64,000 nt of DNA from Avichristensenella sp031550535 (GCA_031550535.1 JAVBOM010000006.1:86892-150891); one strand, 5' to 3'; counted from the stretch's first letter, positions 24,466-31,847 are shown. Made by a program: numbers and translations. The notes: generated by a model from the letters alone, not told the origin.

Positions 24466-25641
24466 CTACGCGATCATCATCTCCAGCGTGCGCTCAAACG
24501 CGACCGCAGCCGCGCCGATCATGCCGCCATCCACGCCGAATGCCGACCGCACCAGCGCGAGCCTTCCGCCGGTGAAATCGGCCAGGTGGTCGCGGTACTC
24601 AGCCTGGATGCGCACCCAGAGCACGGGATACCTCTCGATCATGCCACCGCAGAGCACCACGATGCCCGGCGAATACGCGTTGACCAGCAGGTTTACGGCG
24701 ATGCACGCGTACTGCACGGCGCGGTCAATCAGTGCGCGCGCCCACGGCACGCCCCGCGCGGATTCCTCAAACACGCCGTCCAGCGTGATATCCGGCACCA
24801 CGGCGCGCGCCTCCTGCAGGATCGCCCAATCGGTCAGGTTGGTCTGCAAACAGCCCACCTTGCCGCACTCGCAGACGCGCGCGTTCGGGTTGATGGCGAT
24901 GTGCCCGATCTCCCCCGCCGTGTTGTCCTGGCCCCGGTATACGGCGCCGCCGATGACCGCCGCCGAGCCGATGCCGCTGCCAAGGCTCAGCAGCACGGAG
25001 TTTTCATATGCCTGTGTCGCGCCGAAGCGCCGCTCGGCGAGCGCCCACGCCTTGATGTCGTTGTCAATCACGGCCGTGTGCGCCGGGAAGCGCCGCCCCA
25101 GCATGTCCACAATCGGCACGCCGCTCCAGCGGAACTGCGCCGAATAGCGGACGATTCCTTCCTGCGGATCGACAAAGCCCGGCGCGGAAAGGCCGATCAC
25201 CGGGAGCAGTGGGCCCAAATGCGCGTTCAGAAACGCGTCGATCCCATCGGCGAGCCTTGTTGCCGCGTCCTCCGGGTCGCTGCCGCGCATTTTGTACGGC
25301 GTGAACGCGCTGTCGATAATCTCGCCATACGGATCGATCGCGCCGATGCGGAACCCCTGCCGCTCCAGCGATACCCCGGTGCAGCGGAGCCGGTCGCGGT
25401 TCACCTGCACGCGTTTCGGCGGGCGGCCGTAGCCCACGTCCTCCGCGCCTTCGGCCTCACGGACCAGCCCGCGCTCGATCAATTCGTCCGCAATGCGCCC
25501 GGTCGACATCGCCGTCAGCCCGGTCAGCAGCGCGAGCTGCGGGCGTGTGACCGACTGCTGGCGGTAGATGTGGTTGAACACGAGCCGCATGTTGTAACGC
25601 TTCATCAGGTTTTTGTCGACCATCCGGACCGATTCCGTCAT
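24466..25641 (-). CDS. ROK-family transcriptional repressor (NagC/XylR-like)
   Basis: 391 residues. N-terminal winged helix (about 15-70, with SVTRPQLALLTGLTAMSTGR), then a ROK sugar-kinase-like domain with two signatures: the glycine-rich LSLGSGIGSAAVIGG and the zinc motif CECGKVGCLQ after GEIGHIAINP. Such regulators release DNA on binding a sugar. Its position just upstream of, and facing into, the importer-fucosidase operon suggests it senses fucose or a fucoside and represses that operon; this is inferred. GGGGGAGGAA precedes the ATG. Confidence 0.92.
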   Translation of the reverse strand: MTESVRMVDKNLMKRYNMRLVFNHIYRQQSVTRPQLALLTGLTAMSTGRIADELIERGLVREAEGAEDVGYGRPPKRVQVNRDRLRCTGVSLERQGFRIGAIDPYGEIIDSAFTPYKMRGSDPEDAATRLADGIDAFLNAHLGPLLPVIGLSAPGFVDPQEGIVRYSAQFRWSGVPIVDMLGRRFPAHTAVIDNDIKAWALAERRFGATQAYENSVLLSLGSGIGSAAVIGGAVYRGQDNTAGEIGHIAINPNARVCECGKVGCLQTNLTDWAILQEARAVVPDITLDGVFEESARGVPWARALIDRAVQYACIAVNLLVNAYSPGIVVLCGGMIERYPVLWVRIQAEYRDHLADFTGGRLALVRSAFGVDGGMIGAAAVAFERTLEMMIA

Positions 25642-25665
25642 CGCGGTTCCTCCCCCAAGCCTTGC

Positions 25666-25723
25666 GGTAGGGATTTCTTACGAAATCCCCTTATGGCGCC
25701 CGATTCTTCGAATCAGCGCCGCC
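25666..25723 (+). repeat. Double-hairpin palindromic element, copy 7
   Basis: GGTAGGGATTTCTTACGAAA, then TCCCCTTATGGCGCCCGATT, then CTTCGAATCAGCGCCGCC. It lies in the spacer between the divergent ROK gene and the small gene at 25841, with its tail pointing away from the ROK start. It is the copy closest to the consensus in its second hairpin. Confidence 0.88.
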
Positions 25724-25840
25724 GTCAGTGTGGCGCGGCATTGTAGCGTTCTGACTTTTTTCGATTGTACTCGCTAGGCAGGGAAATGGCAAGCGGAACA
25801 CGAATCCGCTGTCACGAAAGCACATACGGAGGCGAAGCAG

Positions 25841-26146
25841 ATGCCAGGCAAACGCAAGCGGCAGCCCGTCCGGCTGACGCTGTGGGACCAGGGCGGCGCG
25901 GCGTGCTACGACGGCGAACTCTTGTCGCTCCGCGTTCCGGAGGCGGAGATCCTCGCCCGCAGCGTCGAGTACTTCGACGACCCCGCGCCGTGCTACATCC
26001 ACCGCGGCGCCGTCGTGTCCCGCATCCTGGATGAACTGACGCGAGCCGCTCCGGTGGGCGCGAAAGTCCGCGTCGACTCGCTGCCGGACGCGCTGCGCCG
26101 CGCGCTGGATGATTATCCGGCGGCCTGGCTGGAGATCGCCCCATGA
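25841..26146 (+). CDS. Small hypothetical protein, 101 residues
   Basis: Begins MPGKRKRQPVRLTLWDQGG after a good CGGAGG site and overlaps the next gene by four bases (ATGA), so the two are co-translated. Composition is soluble and rich in Arg, Ala and Leu; there is no signal peptide or helix. I do not recognise a family. The overlap suggests a role linked to the membrane thiol-redox protein downstream. Confidence 0.75.
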   Translation: MPGKRKRQPVRLTLWDQGGAACYDGELLSLRVPEAEILARSVEYFDDPAPCYIHRGAVVSRILDELTRAAPVGAKVRVDSLPDALRRALDDYPAAWLEIAP

Positions 26147-27609
26147 AAAAACTGGTATTGCTGCTCGTCGCCTGTCTGTGCGCCGTATCCGTGGGGTTGA
26201 AGGCAAGGATTCCTTGCGGAATCCTCTCGTGGCGCCCGATTCTCCGAACCAGCGCCGCCGTCGCGGAAGAACCCGCCGAGGTACTGTACTTCCACCGGAC
26301 AATCTGCGAAAACTGCCAGCCCGAGGAGGATTTCGCGGCCGAGTTCCAGGCGCTCACCGGCCGTTCGCTGTCGGACTACCGCTTCAGCGCGTACAATGTG
26401 CTGCACGAGGCGGGCCGGCGGAAGCTGGACGAAACCGCCGCCGAATACGGACTGACCGATCCGCCGCTGCCGATGGTTGTGCTGGACGGCCGCGTCTACA
26501 TGGGGTCCGAACGGATCAGCGCCGCGCTGCCGGAGGATTTTCTCGGATCAGGCGGCGGGACGGACAGCATGGTCTATTACCTATACACGCCCGCGTGCGA
26601 AAGCTGCGCGCGCGTGGATGCCGTACTCTCGGCGCTGCCGGATTCCGTCGATATCACACGCGGCGCGTATTCGTTTTCCTCCCAGGTGATGGTACGAAAG
26701 CTCGATGTCAGCCGCGATCCCGGCGCGGCGCTCGCGCTGTTTGACCGCTACGCCGTGCCCGACACAGACCGCGTCGCGCCGATCGTCTTTCTGTCGGACC
26801 GCTACTTCGCCGGCGCGGACAAAATCGCGCAGTTCCTGCCGGCGGCCGTGCGTAGCGGCTATGCCGTGGGCAATGAAGCCACGGAGGCGGTGGGCGGCGA
26901 TACGCCCTTGCCCGCGCTGACGCTGATCGGCACAGCGCTGGCGGGCCTCGCCGGCGGGCTGAACCCGTGCGCGCTCTCCATGCTGCTGCTGTTCCTGTCG
27001 CTGCTCGTCGGCGCGAACCGCCCTGCCGGGCGGCATGCCGCAGCGTTCCTCGGCGGCAAGTTTGCCGCGTATCTGCTGATCGGCACCGTGCTGCTCGGCG
27101 TTTTTCAGACCTTCAACCCAGTGTGGCTTCCGCTGGCGATCAAGGTTGCGCTTACCGCGCTATGCGCCGTTTTCATCGTGCTGAACCTATCCGACGCCGT
27201 CGCCGCGCGCCGCGCGCGCTATGGCGATGTGAAGAATCAACTGCCCAAGGGGATGCGGCGTTTTCTGCACGCGCGCATCGAGGCCGCGTTCGCGCACGGG
27301 CGCGGGCTGATGATCGGCGCGGCGGGCCTTGGCGTGGTCGTCGCCGGCGGCGAGTTTCTCTGCGCTGGGCAAGTGTACGTCGCGACGCTGCTGGCGTCGC
27401 TGCGGTCCGGCATCGCGTCGCTCCAGGCGTTTGGCCTGCTGATCGTATATTGCGCCGCGTTCCTTGTGCCTTCCGGCGTGCTGTGCGCGCTGGTGCTGCG
27501 CGGGCGGGCCGCGATGACCACGTCGCAGTGGGTGCTGGCGCGAATGCCGCTGATTAAGGTGCTGACGGCGGTGGCCATGGCGGCGATTCTCGTGTGGACG
27601 TGGGCTTAA
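26143..27609 (+). CDS. Thioredoxin-like / CcdA-like membrane thiol-redox protein with palindromic insert
   Basis: 488 residues. N-terminal signal sequence (MKKLVLLLVACLCAVSV), two thioredoxin-like modules with CxxC motifs C55-ENC58 and C152-ESC155, then a six-helix DsbD/CcdA-like domain with paired cysteines in GLNPCALS (C277) and GGEFLCAGQ (C407). It would carry reducing power from cytoplasmic thioredoxin across the membrane to extracellular thiols. Residues 21-39 are encoded by a copy of the local palindromic element inserted just behind the signal core, so the exported linker is element-derived. Co-translated with the small gene upstream. Confidence 0.85.
   Translation: MKKLVLLLVACLCAVSVGLKARIPCGILSWRPILRTSAAVAEEPAEVLYFHRTICENCQPEEDFAAEFQALTGRSLSDYRFSAYNVLHEAGRRKLDETAAEYGLTDPPLPMVVLDGRVYMGSERISAALPEDFLGSGGGTDSMVYYLYTPACESCARVDAVLSALPDSVDITRGAYSFSSQVMVRKLDVSRDPGAALALFDRYAVPDTDRVAPIVFLSDRYFAGADKIAQFLPAAVRSGYAVGNEATEAVGGDTPLPALTLIGTALAGLAGGLNPCALSMLLLFLSLLVGANRPAGRHAAAFLGGKFAAYLLIGTVLLGVFQTFNPVWLPLAIKVALTALCAVFIVLNLSDAVAARRARYGDVKNQLPKGMRRFLHARIEAAFAHGRGLMIGAAGLGVVVAGGEFLCAGQVYVATLLASLRSGIASLQAFGLLIVYCAAFLVPSGVLCALVLRGRAAMTTSQWVLARMPLIKVLTAVAMAAILVWTWA
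26202..26259 (+). repeat. Double-hairpin palindromic element, copy 8, in frame in the thioredoxin/CcdA-like gene
   Basis: GGCAAGGATTCCTTGCGGAA, then TCCTCTCGTGGCGCCCGATT, then CTCCGAACCAGCGCCGCC. Sense orientation. It encodes roughly ARIPCGILSWRPILRTSAA between the signal peptide and the first thioredoxin module, and the frame is maintained. Confidence 0.87.
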
Positions 27610-27766
27610 TATTGCATTGTTTACAAATTAACCAGGATCACGGTCACTATGGCGCGAAACGCGAGCCCGTGCCGCTCGCTTCGCGGGCAAGCCACTTTTC
27701 TTTTGCAAGCCCTGTTCGCGGTCGTAGGGAGTGCCCAAAGCATCCGTGACACGGTATACTATAGCC

Positions 27767-28084
27767 ATGGAAAAAGAAACAAGGAAGTGCCCGAAATGCG
27801 GGGCAACGGAGAAACAACACAGCATAGGGAAAACGAAATCCGGAAGCAGACGATATCGGTGCACGGTATGCAAACGCGAGTATACCCCCAATCCCAAGAA
27901 GCAAGCATATACAGAGAGCGAGCGAAAAGAGGCGCTACGCTTATTACTGCTGGGGAACTCGGGACGCGGGGTTGGCAAAGCCCTAGGGATGAACAAGTCA
28001 AATGCATACAGATGGGCCAAGGAGGCCGAAAAAAAGGGGCTATCCGATGTGGATAAGTCCAGAAACGAAGATGGAAACATTTAA
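27767..28084 (+). CDS. IS1 InsA-like protein (zinc finger and HTH)
   Basis: 105 residues from MEKETRKCPKCGATEK. It contains a zinc ribbon (CPKC, later CTVC) and a helix-turn-helix (GRGVGKALGMNKSNAYRWAK). In IS1 this protein binds the ends and represses transposition, and its fusion with InsB is the transposase. A promoter-like GTATACTATAG lies just upstream. The frame ends in the start of the DDE part, after an A7 run. Confidence 0.85.
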   Translation: MEKETRKCPKCGATEKQHSIGKTKSGSRRYRCTVCKREYTPNPKKQAYTESERKEALRLLLLGNSGRGVGKALGMNKSNAYRWAKEAEKKGLSDVDKSRNEDGNI

Positions 28085-28562
28085 GTTAGATGAACTGTAT
28101 TGGTTCGTTGGCAAGCGTAAAGGGTGCGAAAATGGCATAAACACCTACATCATGACGATGCTAAGCCGTGAACCGCGTCAAATAGTCGCCTACGCTGTGG
28201 ACACCTCGGTCAACGCGGCATTGATTCAGAAGATGGTTGACGACACCGTGCAGGCTAGGAAATACTATACAGACGGCGGCAGCGCATACCTGGGCGTAGA
28301 CTTTATTGGACGCCATGTAAGCAATATCAACGACAAAAGTGACACGCACAATATAGAAAGCTCCAATGCGGATTTACGCCACTACATAGCGGGATTGCGA
28401 CGCCGAAGCCGATGCTTCTTCCGCAGTATTGAAACCTTGGGGGCTGTACTGTGTGTTTTCGTTCACGCCTACAACAGGTTTGGTGATGCTAAATTGCAAT
28501 ACATGCAAAATTATCCCGATTCTCAGTGCGTTTACCATCTTAATCATCTGGCTTATATTTGA
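28002..28562 (+). CDS. IS1 InsB-like DDE transposase domain
   Basis: The frame overlaps InsA by about 80 bases. DDE residues: FKLDELYWFVGKRKG (first D), YYTDGGSAYLG (second D) and THNIESSNADLRH (E). Relative to InsA the frame is displaced by +1, and the A7 run at 28029-28035 in the overlap is a likely slippage point for making an InsAB fusion. Independent initiation at the ATG of MWISPETK (28047) is another option. No disabling mutation is seen. Confidence 0.85.
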   Translation: MHTDGPRRPKKRGYPMWISPETKMETFKLDELYWFVGKRKGCENGINTYIMTMLSREPRQIVAYAVDTSVNAALIQKMVDDTVQARKYYTDGGSAYLGVDFIGRHVSNINDKSDTHNIESSNADLRHYIAGLRRRSRCFFRSIETLGAVLCVFVHAYNRFGDAKLQYMQNYPDSQCVYHLNHLAYI

Positions 28563-28599
28563 CACGGACGTTTGGACACTCCTGCGGTCGTATTGGGGG

Positions 28600-28628
28600 T
28601 TGACATTAACCGTATTGGCGATTATACT
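28600..28628 (+). promoter_or_regulatory. Promoter of tRNA-Leu
   Basis: TTGACA (28600-28605), 17-base spacer, TATACT (28623-28628), 45 bases before the mature tRNA. The right end of the IS lies 16 bases upstream, so the promoter is intact but has lost its native upstream sequence. Confidence 0.8.
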
Positions 28629-28672
28629 AACTATCGTCGCTCGAAGATCGGGTTGTCGGTAGCGATGTTTTT

Positions 28673-28755
28673 GCGGTCGTGGCGGAATAGGCATACGCGC
28701 ACGTTTGAGGGGCGTGTCCGAGAGGGTACGGGTTCAAGTCCCGTCGACCGCACCA
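28673..28755 (+). tRNA. tRNA-Leu (anticodon GAG)
   Basis: Acceptor stem GCGGTCG pairs with CGACCGC, followed by the discriminator A and an encoded CCA. The anticodon stem CACGT/GCGTG encloses the loop TTGAGGG, giving anticodon GAG. A class II variable arm (TCC-GAGA-GGG) and a T arm (ACGGG-TTCAAGT-CCCGT) follow. The 3' end of such a gene is a common integration target, and accessory DNA begins right behind it, but no second copy of the 3' end is seen in the window. Confidence 0.93.
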
Positions 28756-28761
28756 CAAAGG

Positions 28762-28793
28762 GGAACATTGAGAAATCAATGTTCCTTCTTTTT
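28762..28793 (+). terminator. Intrinsic terminator of tRNA-Leu
   Basis: Perfect 10-bp stem GGAACATTGA / TCAATGTTCC with a GAAA loop, followed by TTCTTTTT. Confidence 0.92.
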
Positions 28794-29031
28794 GTTGCTA
28801 TACCTCACTTTTCCCAGTCTACAATGTTAAACACCAGTTCGCATTTATAGCCCCAAAACCACCCTTTTACCCGACTTTATGACACGAAATATGACACGAA
28901 ATTCCATATGCAATCAGAACATTGTGCGACCTGCGTTGTTGCGACCTGAATTTCGTTTTGAGCACCCGAGGCCCCGGTTAAGTTCTCGCAGCTCACGTCC
29001 AGCCATGAAAAAATCTTTTTCGAAGGCACGG
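28794..29031. other. Gene-free AT-rich stretch after the tRNA
   Basis: No supported gene. A tandem repeat of TATGACACGAAA is seen near 28877-28905. On the minus strand this encodes FRVIFRVIKSG before a stop, which could be the relic of a gene end, but it is too short to assign. Confidence 0.5.
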
Positions 29032-29060
29032 TTGATTATTACGCGTACTCATGTTATGAT
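29032..29060 (+). promoter_or_regulatory. Promoter of the small secreted protein gene
   Basis: TTGATT (29032-29037), 17-base spacer, TATGAT (29055-29060), about 52 bases before the ATG at 29119. Confidence 0.75.
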
Positions 29061-29118
29061 ACCGATAAAGTAACCACCGTGTAGAGTACTTGCAGACAAA
29101 CGAAAGTGGAGTTCGGCA

Positions 29119-29355
29119 ATGAAGAAAGCAATCGCAACAGTCCTTATCGCACTCGCCCTTGCTACGGCCGCCCTACCTGTTGTCGTCCAATACGTACTGC
29201 CAGCCGCAGTCGCAGAAACACTGGTGTGGATACCAACCAGGGGCGGCAAGAAGTACCATAGAAAAATGACTTGTAGTGGCATGAAAGGGCCTGTCCAGGT
29301 CGCTATTGAGACCGCCAGAGGACGTGGATTCACAGCGTGTAAAAAGTGCTACTAA
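29119..29355 (+). CDS. Small secreted protein with HxC-C-C metal-site-like motif, 78 residues
   Basis: Signal peptide of about 30 residues (MKKAIATVLIALALATAALP...), leaving a mature domain of about 45 residues. The pattern YHRKMTCSGMKGP followed by GFTACKKCY is a His-Cys-Cys-Cys arrangement seen at the C terminus of many secreted Firmicutes proteins and resembling an Ada-type zinc site. GGAG precedes the start. It stands alone, with its own promoter and a bidirectional terminator. Function unknown; zinc binding at the cell surface is inferred. Confidence 0.8.
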   Translation: MKKAIATVLIALALATAALPVVVQYVLPAAVAETLVWIPTRGGKKYHRKMTCSGMKGPVQVAIETARGRGFTACKKCY

Positions 29356-29371
29356 GCAAACGTGTCGCATA

Positions 29372-29398
29372 AAAGACCCTCCAGTAAGGAGGGTCTTT
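29372..29398. terminator. Bidirectional terminator
   Basis: 11-bp perfect stem AAAGACCCTCC / GGAGGGTCTTT with a 5-base loop, between two convergent genes. Runs of A and T at the outer ends serve both directions. Confidence 0.85.
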
Positions 29399-29406
29399 GG
29401 TTCTAG

Positions 29407-29637
29407 TTAGGGAAGAAGTTGCCATTCGCCAATCCAGCACTCCTGCGAATAGTTGTAAAGCCGAGCCCATAGGCGTCCGTTCTCTGATTTATAACGCCAT
29501 TCAATGATGTCTGCGTCGTCATCCGCTTGCGCCACACTCCACATCTGGGGGGCGCAGTCAAAGAAACTACCCACTATAGAAAACAGAGCCACCATTACAA
29601 GTACCGCAGCTAACCCCTTTTTTAGTTTTCCCCACAC
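29407..29637 (-). CDS. Small exported or membrane-anchored protein, 76 residues
   Basis: GTG start with GGAGG 9 bases upstream, overlapping the end of the M56 gene by 16 bases, so it is the third gene of the BlaI/M56 operon. One hydrophobic segment (GLAAVLVMVALFSIVGSFF) precedes a 48-residue outside domain rich in Trp, Tyr and acidic residues. No family recognised. Its place suggests a substrate, inhibitor or sensor partner of the peptidase. Confidence 0.7.
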   Translation of the reverse strand: MWGKLKKGLAAVLVMVALFSIVGSFFDCAPQMWSVAQADDDADIIEWRYKSENGRLWARLYNYSQECWIGEWQLLP

Positions 29638-30770
29638 TTCAAGTTACCTCCCTCAATTATATGTAGATCCGGGAAAAAACCCGGTATCTCGCTCAGTGTA
29701 GCCTCATATTCGTTGTCGATAAACAAATCATATGTACCATTCGCGGCATGCACAAGGTAAGCGTTCTTTGTTGTAATGCTGAAAGTGCTCGCTGCATCTC
29801 TGTTTGGTATTGAGTATGGCTCAAATGTGGTGAAAAACGAAAATAGCATTGGCATAATCATTATAAGTGTTAGTATAAGGACCTGAAGCAACGGAATTCT
29901 CGTTCGTTGATCCAGTTCGTTATCAATGCTAACCATTCTCATTATGGATGCGTATACCTTTACGTTTCCAAACGATAACGACATGTCGTTCTTGCGCGCC
30001 TCTACCCGCGTCTTCGCCACTTTTAGCAAACACTCTAGATACGTGATCTGCTCTTCTTTCGTCATTCGAGAAATGAGAAGCCTATCGATCTTTGTTTCCA
30101 ACACACCTGAGACTATACGACCAAACAAGTAAACACATGGATTCCACCAGTAAACGATCATAACAAACTTAACAGCTAGTTTTACCCATAAGTCACCCGA
30201 CTTATAGTGCGCAAGCTCATGCTTTGTAATAACGGCTATCTCTTCTGCGGTGAAATGGATCATTGGGAAAACCACCAACGGCTTGACATAACCTACTATC
30301 AACGGTGTATCAACGGCGCTTGAAATTACGAACGCCAACTTTTTGTTAGAATTATGGTGCGGACACTCTATTATGTCTACATATCCAACGATTGAGGTTT
30401 CAATGTCTCTTCTAAATACTCTGTAGTTAGTCACTGTCCTCACCAAAATACCAAGGGAGACTAATATCCATATACTACAGATGACGAAGAGTACAGTTAC
30501 GTTAAAATCACCGATCTCCGATATAGGCGTCGCTAACACCCTCCGCAACTCAGGAAGCCCACGAACAAAGGCGACACTATGGGAAAATGAGAACTCAACA
30601 GGTAGCACTAACCTTATTAAAATGAAAACTGCATATGTCAAAACTATAATAAAACCGGATATTTTACGAAATAAGAAAGCTTGAATGGTTGGCAAAATCA
30701 GGTAACACAAAACAATAGCAATACTACACATGATAGAGGTGGATAATACTGATGAAAAGCTGAGAGCCAC
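29622..30770 (-). CDS. M56-family membrane metallopeptidase (BlaR1/MecR1-like)
   Basis: 382 residues, four transmembrane helices around a cytoplasmic zinc peptidase domain with HELAHYKSGD (H184, E185, H188), as in BlaR1. The C-terminal domain outside the membrane is only about 70 residues and is not a penicillin-binding sensor, so the signal is unlikely to be a beta-lactam. GTG start after AGGAG. It should cleave or trigger loss of the BlaI-type repressor encoded directly upstream. Lower GC than the chromosome around it. Confidence 0.88.
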   Translation of the reverse strand: MALSFSSVLSTSIMCSIAIVLCYLILPTIQAFLFRKISGFIIVLTYAVFILIRLVLPVEFSFSHSVAFVRGLPELRRVLATPISEIGDFNVTVLFVICSIWILVSLGILVRTVTNYRVFRRDIETSIVGYVDIIECPHHNSNKKLAFVISSAVDTPLIVGYVKPLVVFPMIHFTAEEIAVITKHELAHYKSGDLWVKLAVKFVMIVYWWNPCVYLFGRIVSGVLETKIDRLLISRMTKEEQITYLECLLKVAKTRVEARKNDMSLSFGNVKVYASIMRMVSIDNELDQRTRIPLLQVLILTLIMIMPMLFSFFTTFEPYSIPNRDAASTFSITTKNAYLVHAANGTYDLFIDNEYEATLSEIPGFFPDLHIIEGGNLKCGEN

Positions 30771-30776
30771 CGCGCA

Positions 30777-31166
30777 TCACTCTCCTGGAAGTTCATCTTT
30801 TTTCCGCTTAATCACCGCTTCTAACGCTTTGATTGTTTCTGTATCATTAACATTTTCAAGCATTGCGGAAAACAGCATGTCGGGCGGAACGCTGCGCGCT
30901 ATCGCCTTGTGCTGAGTTATGAAGTGCTGCGTGATAAGCTCTCTCGCTTTGGCTGTTGCGACATAACTTCTTCCCAGGACATTGCCGCTCTGGACGATTG
31001 CCGCAACCTCAACATGTCCGCTTCGCAACATTTCGCGCAAAACAGTATGAACAGTATTTATACTCAGGTTACTATTTTTCTCAACAATTTCTGAAGCAGT
31101 CAGGTTTTTTTCTGAGCCGCAAAGGACGCTTAGCACATCAAGCTCTCTACTTGTCACTTTTTTCAT
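30777..31166 (-). CDS. BlaI/MecI/CopY-family repressor
   Basis: 129 residues starting MKKVTSRELDVLSVL, with the winged helix typical of BlaI (LTASEIVEKN and SINTVHTVLREMLRSGHVEV) and a C-terminal dimerisation helix (DTETIKALEAVIKRKK). I prefer the ATG at 31166 (GTGAGGG upstream) over a TTG 16 codons earlier. It is transcribed ahead of its M56 partner and probably controls this operon and perhaps the divergent gene at 31499. Confidence 0.88.
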   Translation of the reverse strand: MKKVTSRELDVLSVLCGSEKNLTASEIVEKNSNLSINTVHTVLREMLRSGHVEVAAIVQSGNVLGRSYVATAKARELITQHFITQHKAIARSVPPDMLFSAMLENVNDTETIKALEAVIKRKKDELPGE

Positions 31167-31341
31167 GGTCGCCCTCACCCATTCTCTGATTATGAAACGC
31201 TTCAGATGATTCAAAGCGAACAGACTTTTGCTTTTGTAAACGCAAGATACGACAGAATTCTACCATAAACTCAGGAAAGAGTACAGTGATAGCAAGAACA
31301 AATGCTGACATTCCGAAACCCTCATTACTTCTTTTGGTGCA

Positions 31342-31370
31342 TTGACATAGTATATTTTGTCGGATATAGT
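31342..31370 (+). promoter_or_regulatory. Promoter facing the 107-residue gene, with adjacent inverted repeats
   Basis: TTGACA (31342-31347), 17-base spacer, TATAGT (31365-31370). Immediately after it, ATTGT-N7-ACAAT (31371-31387) runs into the perfect palindrome ACAAT-C-ATTGT (31383-31393), overlapping the start of transcription. TGTA/ACA steps are characteristic of BlaI operators, so this may be the repressor's site; that part is inference. Confidence 0.65.
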
Positions 31371-31498
31371 ATTGTAAAAATCACAATCATTGTAAATTAT
31401 ACTTTCATGCGGAAAATATCTTCATTTCTGTTATGTCTTTTTATCTAAACAGCTTGAAGGCTGTTGACTATAATATGCATATGAAAAGGGGCAACGCC

Positions 31499-31822
31499 AT
31501 GAGTGAGACTGAACAAGCCCGGGAGTTTATTGATGCAAAGAATGAAGGACGGCTCTGCATCGGGAAGTTTCCAATTGGTGCGGAGGTATGGGCGGTCGGA
31601 AAGGGAATTCTTCACGGTCGCGTTTTAGGCTACACACGAATATTCAAGCCTATGAGCGCAGTTTTTGACTGGAATGGCGGCGACGATGCGGAGTGGGACT
31701 GGTACGAGGATTCGCAGCTTTTTGCTACAAAGGAAGAAGCAATTGCAGCATTGTATAATAAGCGAAACCCATTCGAGGGCTCACTTTTAGTTGCTTTCTC
31801 GTTCGACCACTCGCATGTTTGA
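31499..31822 (+). CDS. Hypothetical protein, 107 residues
   Basis: Begins MSETEQAREFIDAKNEG with AAAAGGGGC upstream; an earlier in-frame start is less likely because it lacks a site. The central part (FPIGAEVWAVGKGILHGRVLGY) looks like a small beta-barrel of the kind found in phage and plasmid accessory proteins. Soluble, acidic. Function unknown. It converges with the SRAP gene. Confidence 0.7.
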   Translation: MSETEQAREFIDAKNEGRLCIGKFPIGAEVWAVGKGILHGRVLGYTRIFKPMSAVFDWNGGDDAEWDWYEDSQLFATKEEAIAALYNKRNPFEGSLLVAFSFDHSHV

Positions 31823-31847
31823 TAATTTCCCGAAAATGAGTCTTGCA

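Larger units (their letters stand above)
27727..28583 (+). mobile_element. IS1-family insertion sequence, 857 bp, with 9-bp target duplication
   Basis: Imperfect terminal inverted repeats: left GGGAGTGCCCAAAGCATCCG, right end read inward AGGAGTGTCCAAACGTCCGT. Directly flanking both ends is GCGGTCGTA (27718-27726 and 28584-28592), a perfect 9-bp duplication as expected for IS1. Two reading frames encode an InsA-like zinc-finger/HTH protein and an InsB-like DDE transposase. The intact duplication suggests a recent insertion, placed about 15 bp upstream of the tRNA-Leu promoter. The two 9-mers also match eight of the first nine bases of that tRNA. Confidence 0.9.

Noticed and set aside
27718..27726. 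Fragment of a second tRNA-Leu left of the insertion sequence
   Set aside because: The match to the tRNA 5' end is only eight of nine bases and is fully explained by the target duplication flanking the element.
28760..28930. Possible integrase remnant and attachment site behind tRNA-Leu
   Set aside because: The minus-strand sequence FRVIFRVIKSG before a stop could be a relic gene end, and the tRNA 3' end could be an attachment site. No integrase and no second copy of the tRNA 3' end is present, so neither can be supported.
29622..30770. Beta-lactam resistance sensor BlaR1
   Set aside because: The protein has the M56 peptidase core but no C-terminal penicillin-binding domain, and no beta-lactamase or PBP2a gene is near.
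30777..31214. Longer BlaI-type protein starting at 31214
   Set aside because: The earlier start is a TTG without a ribosome site, and the extra 16 residues are not typical of the family; the ATG at 31166 fits better.
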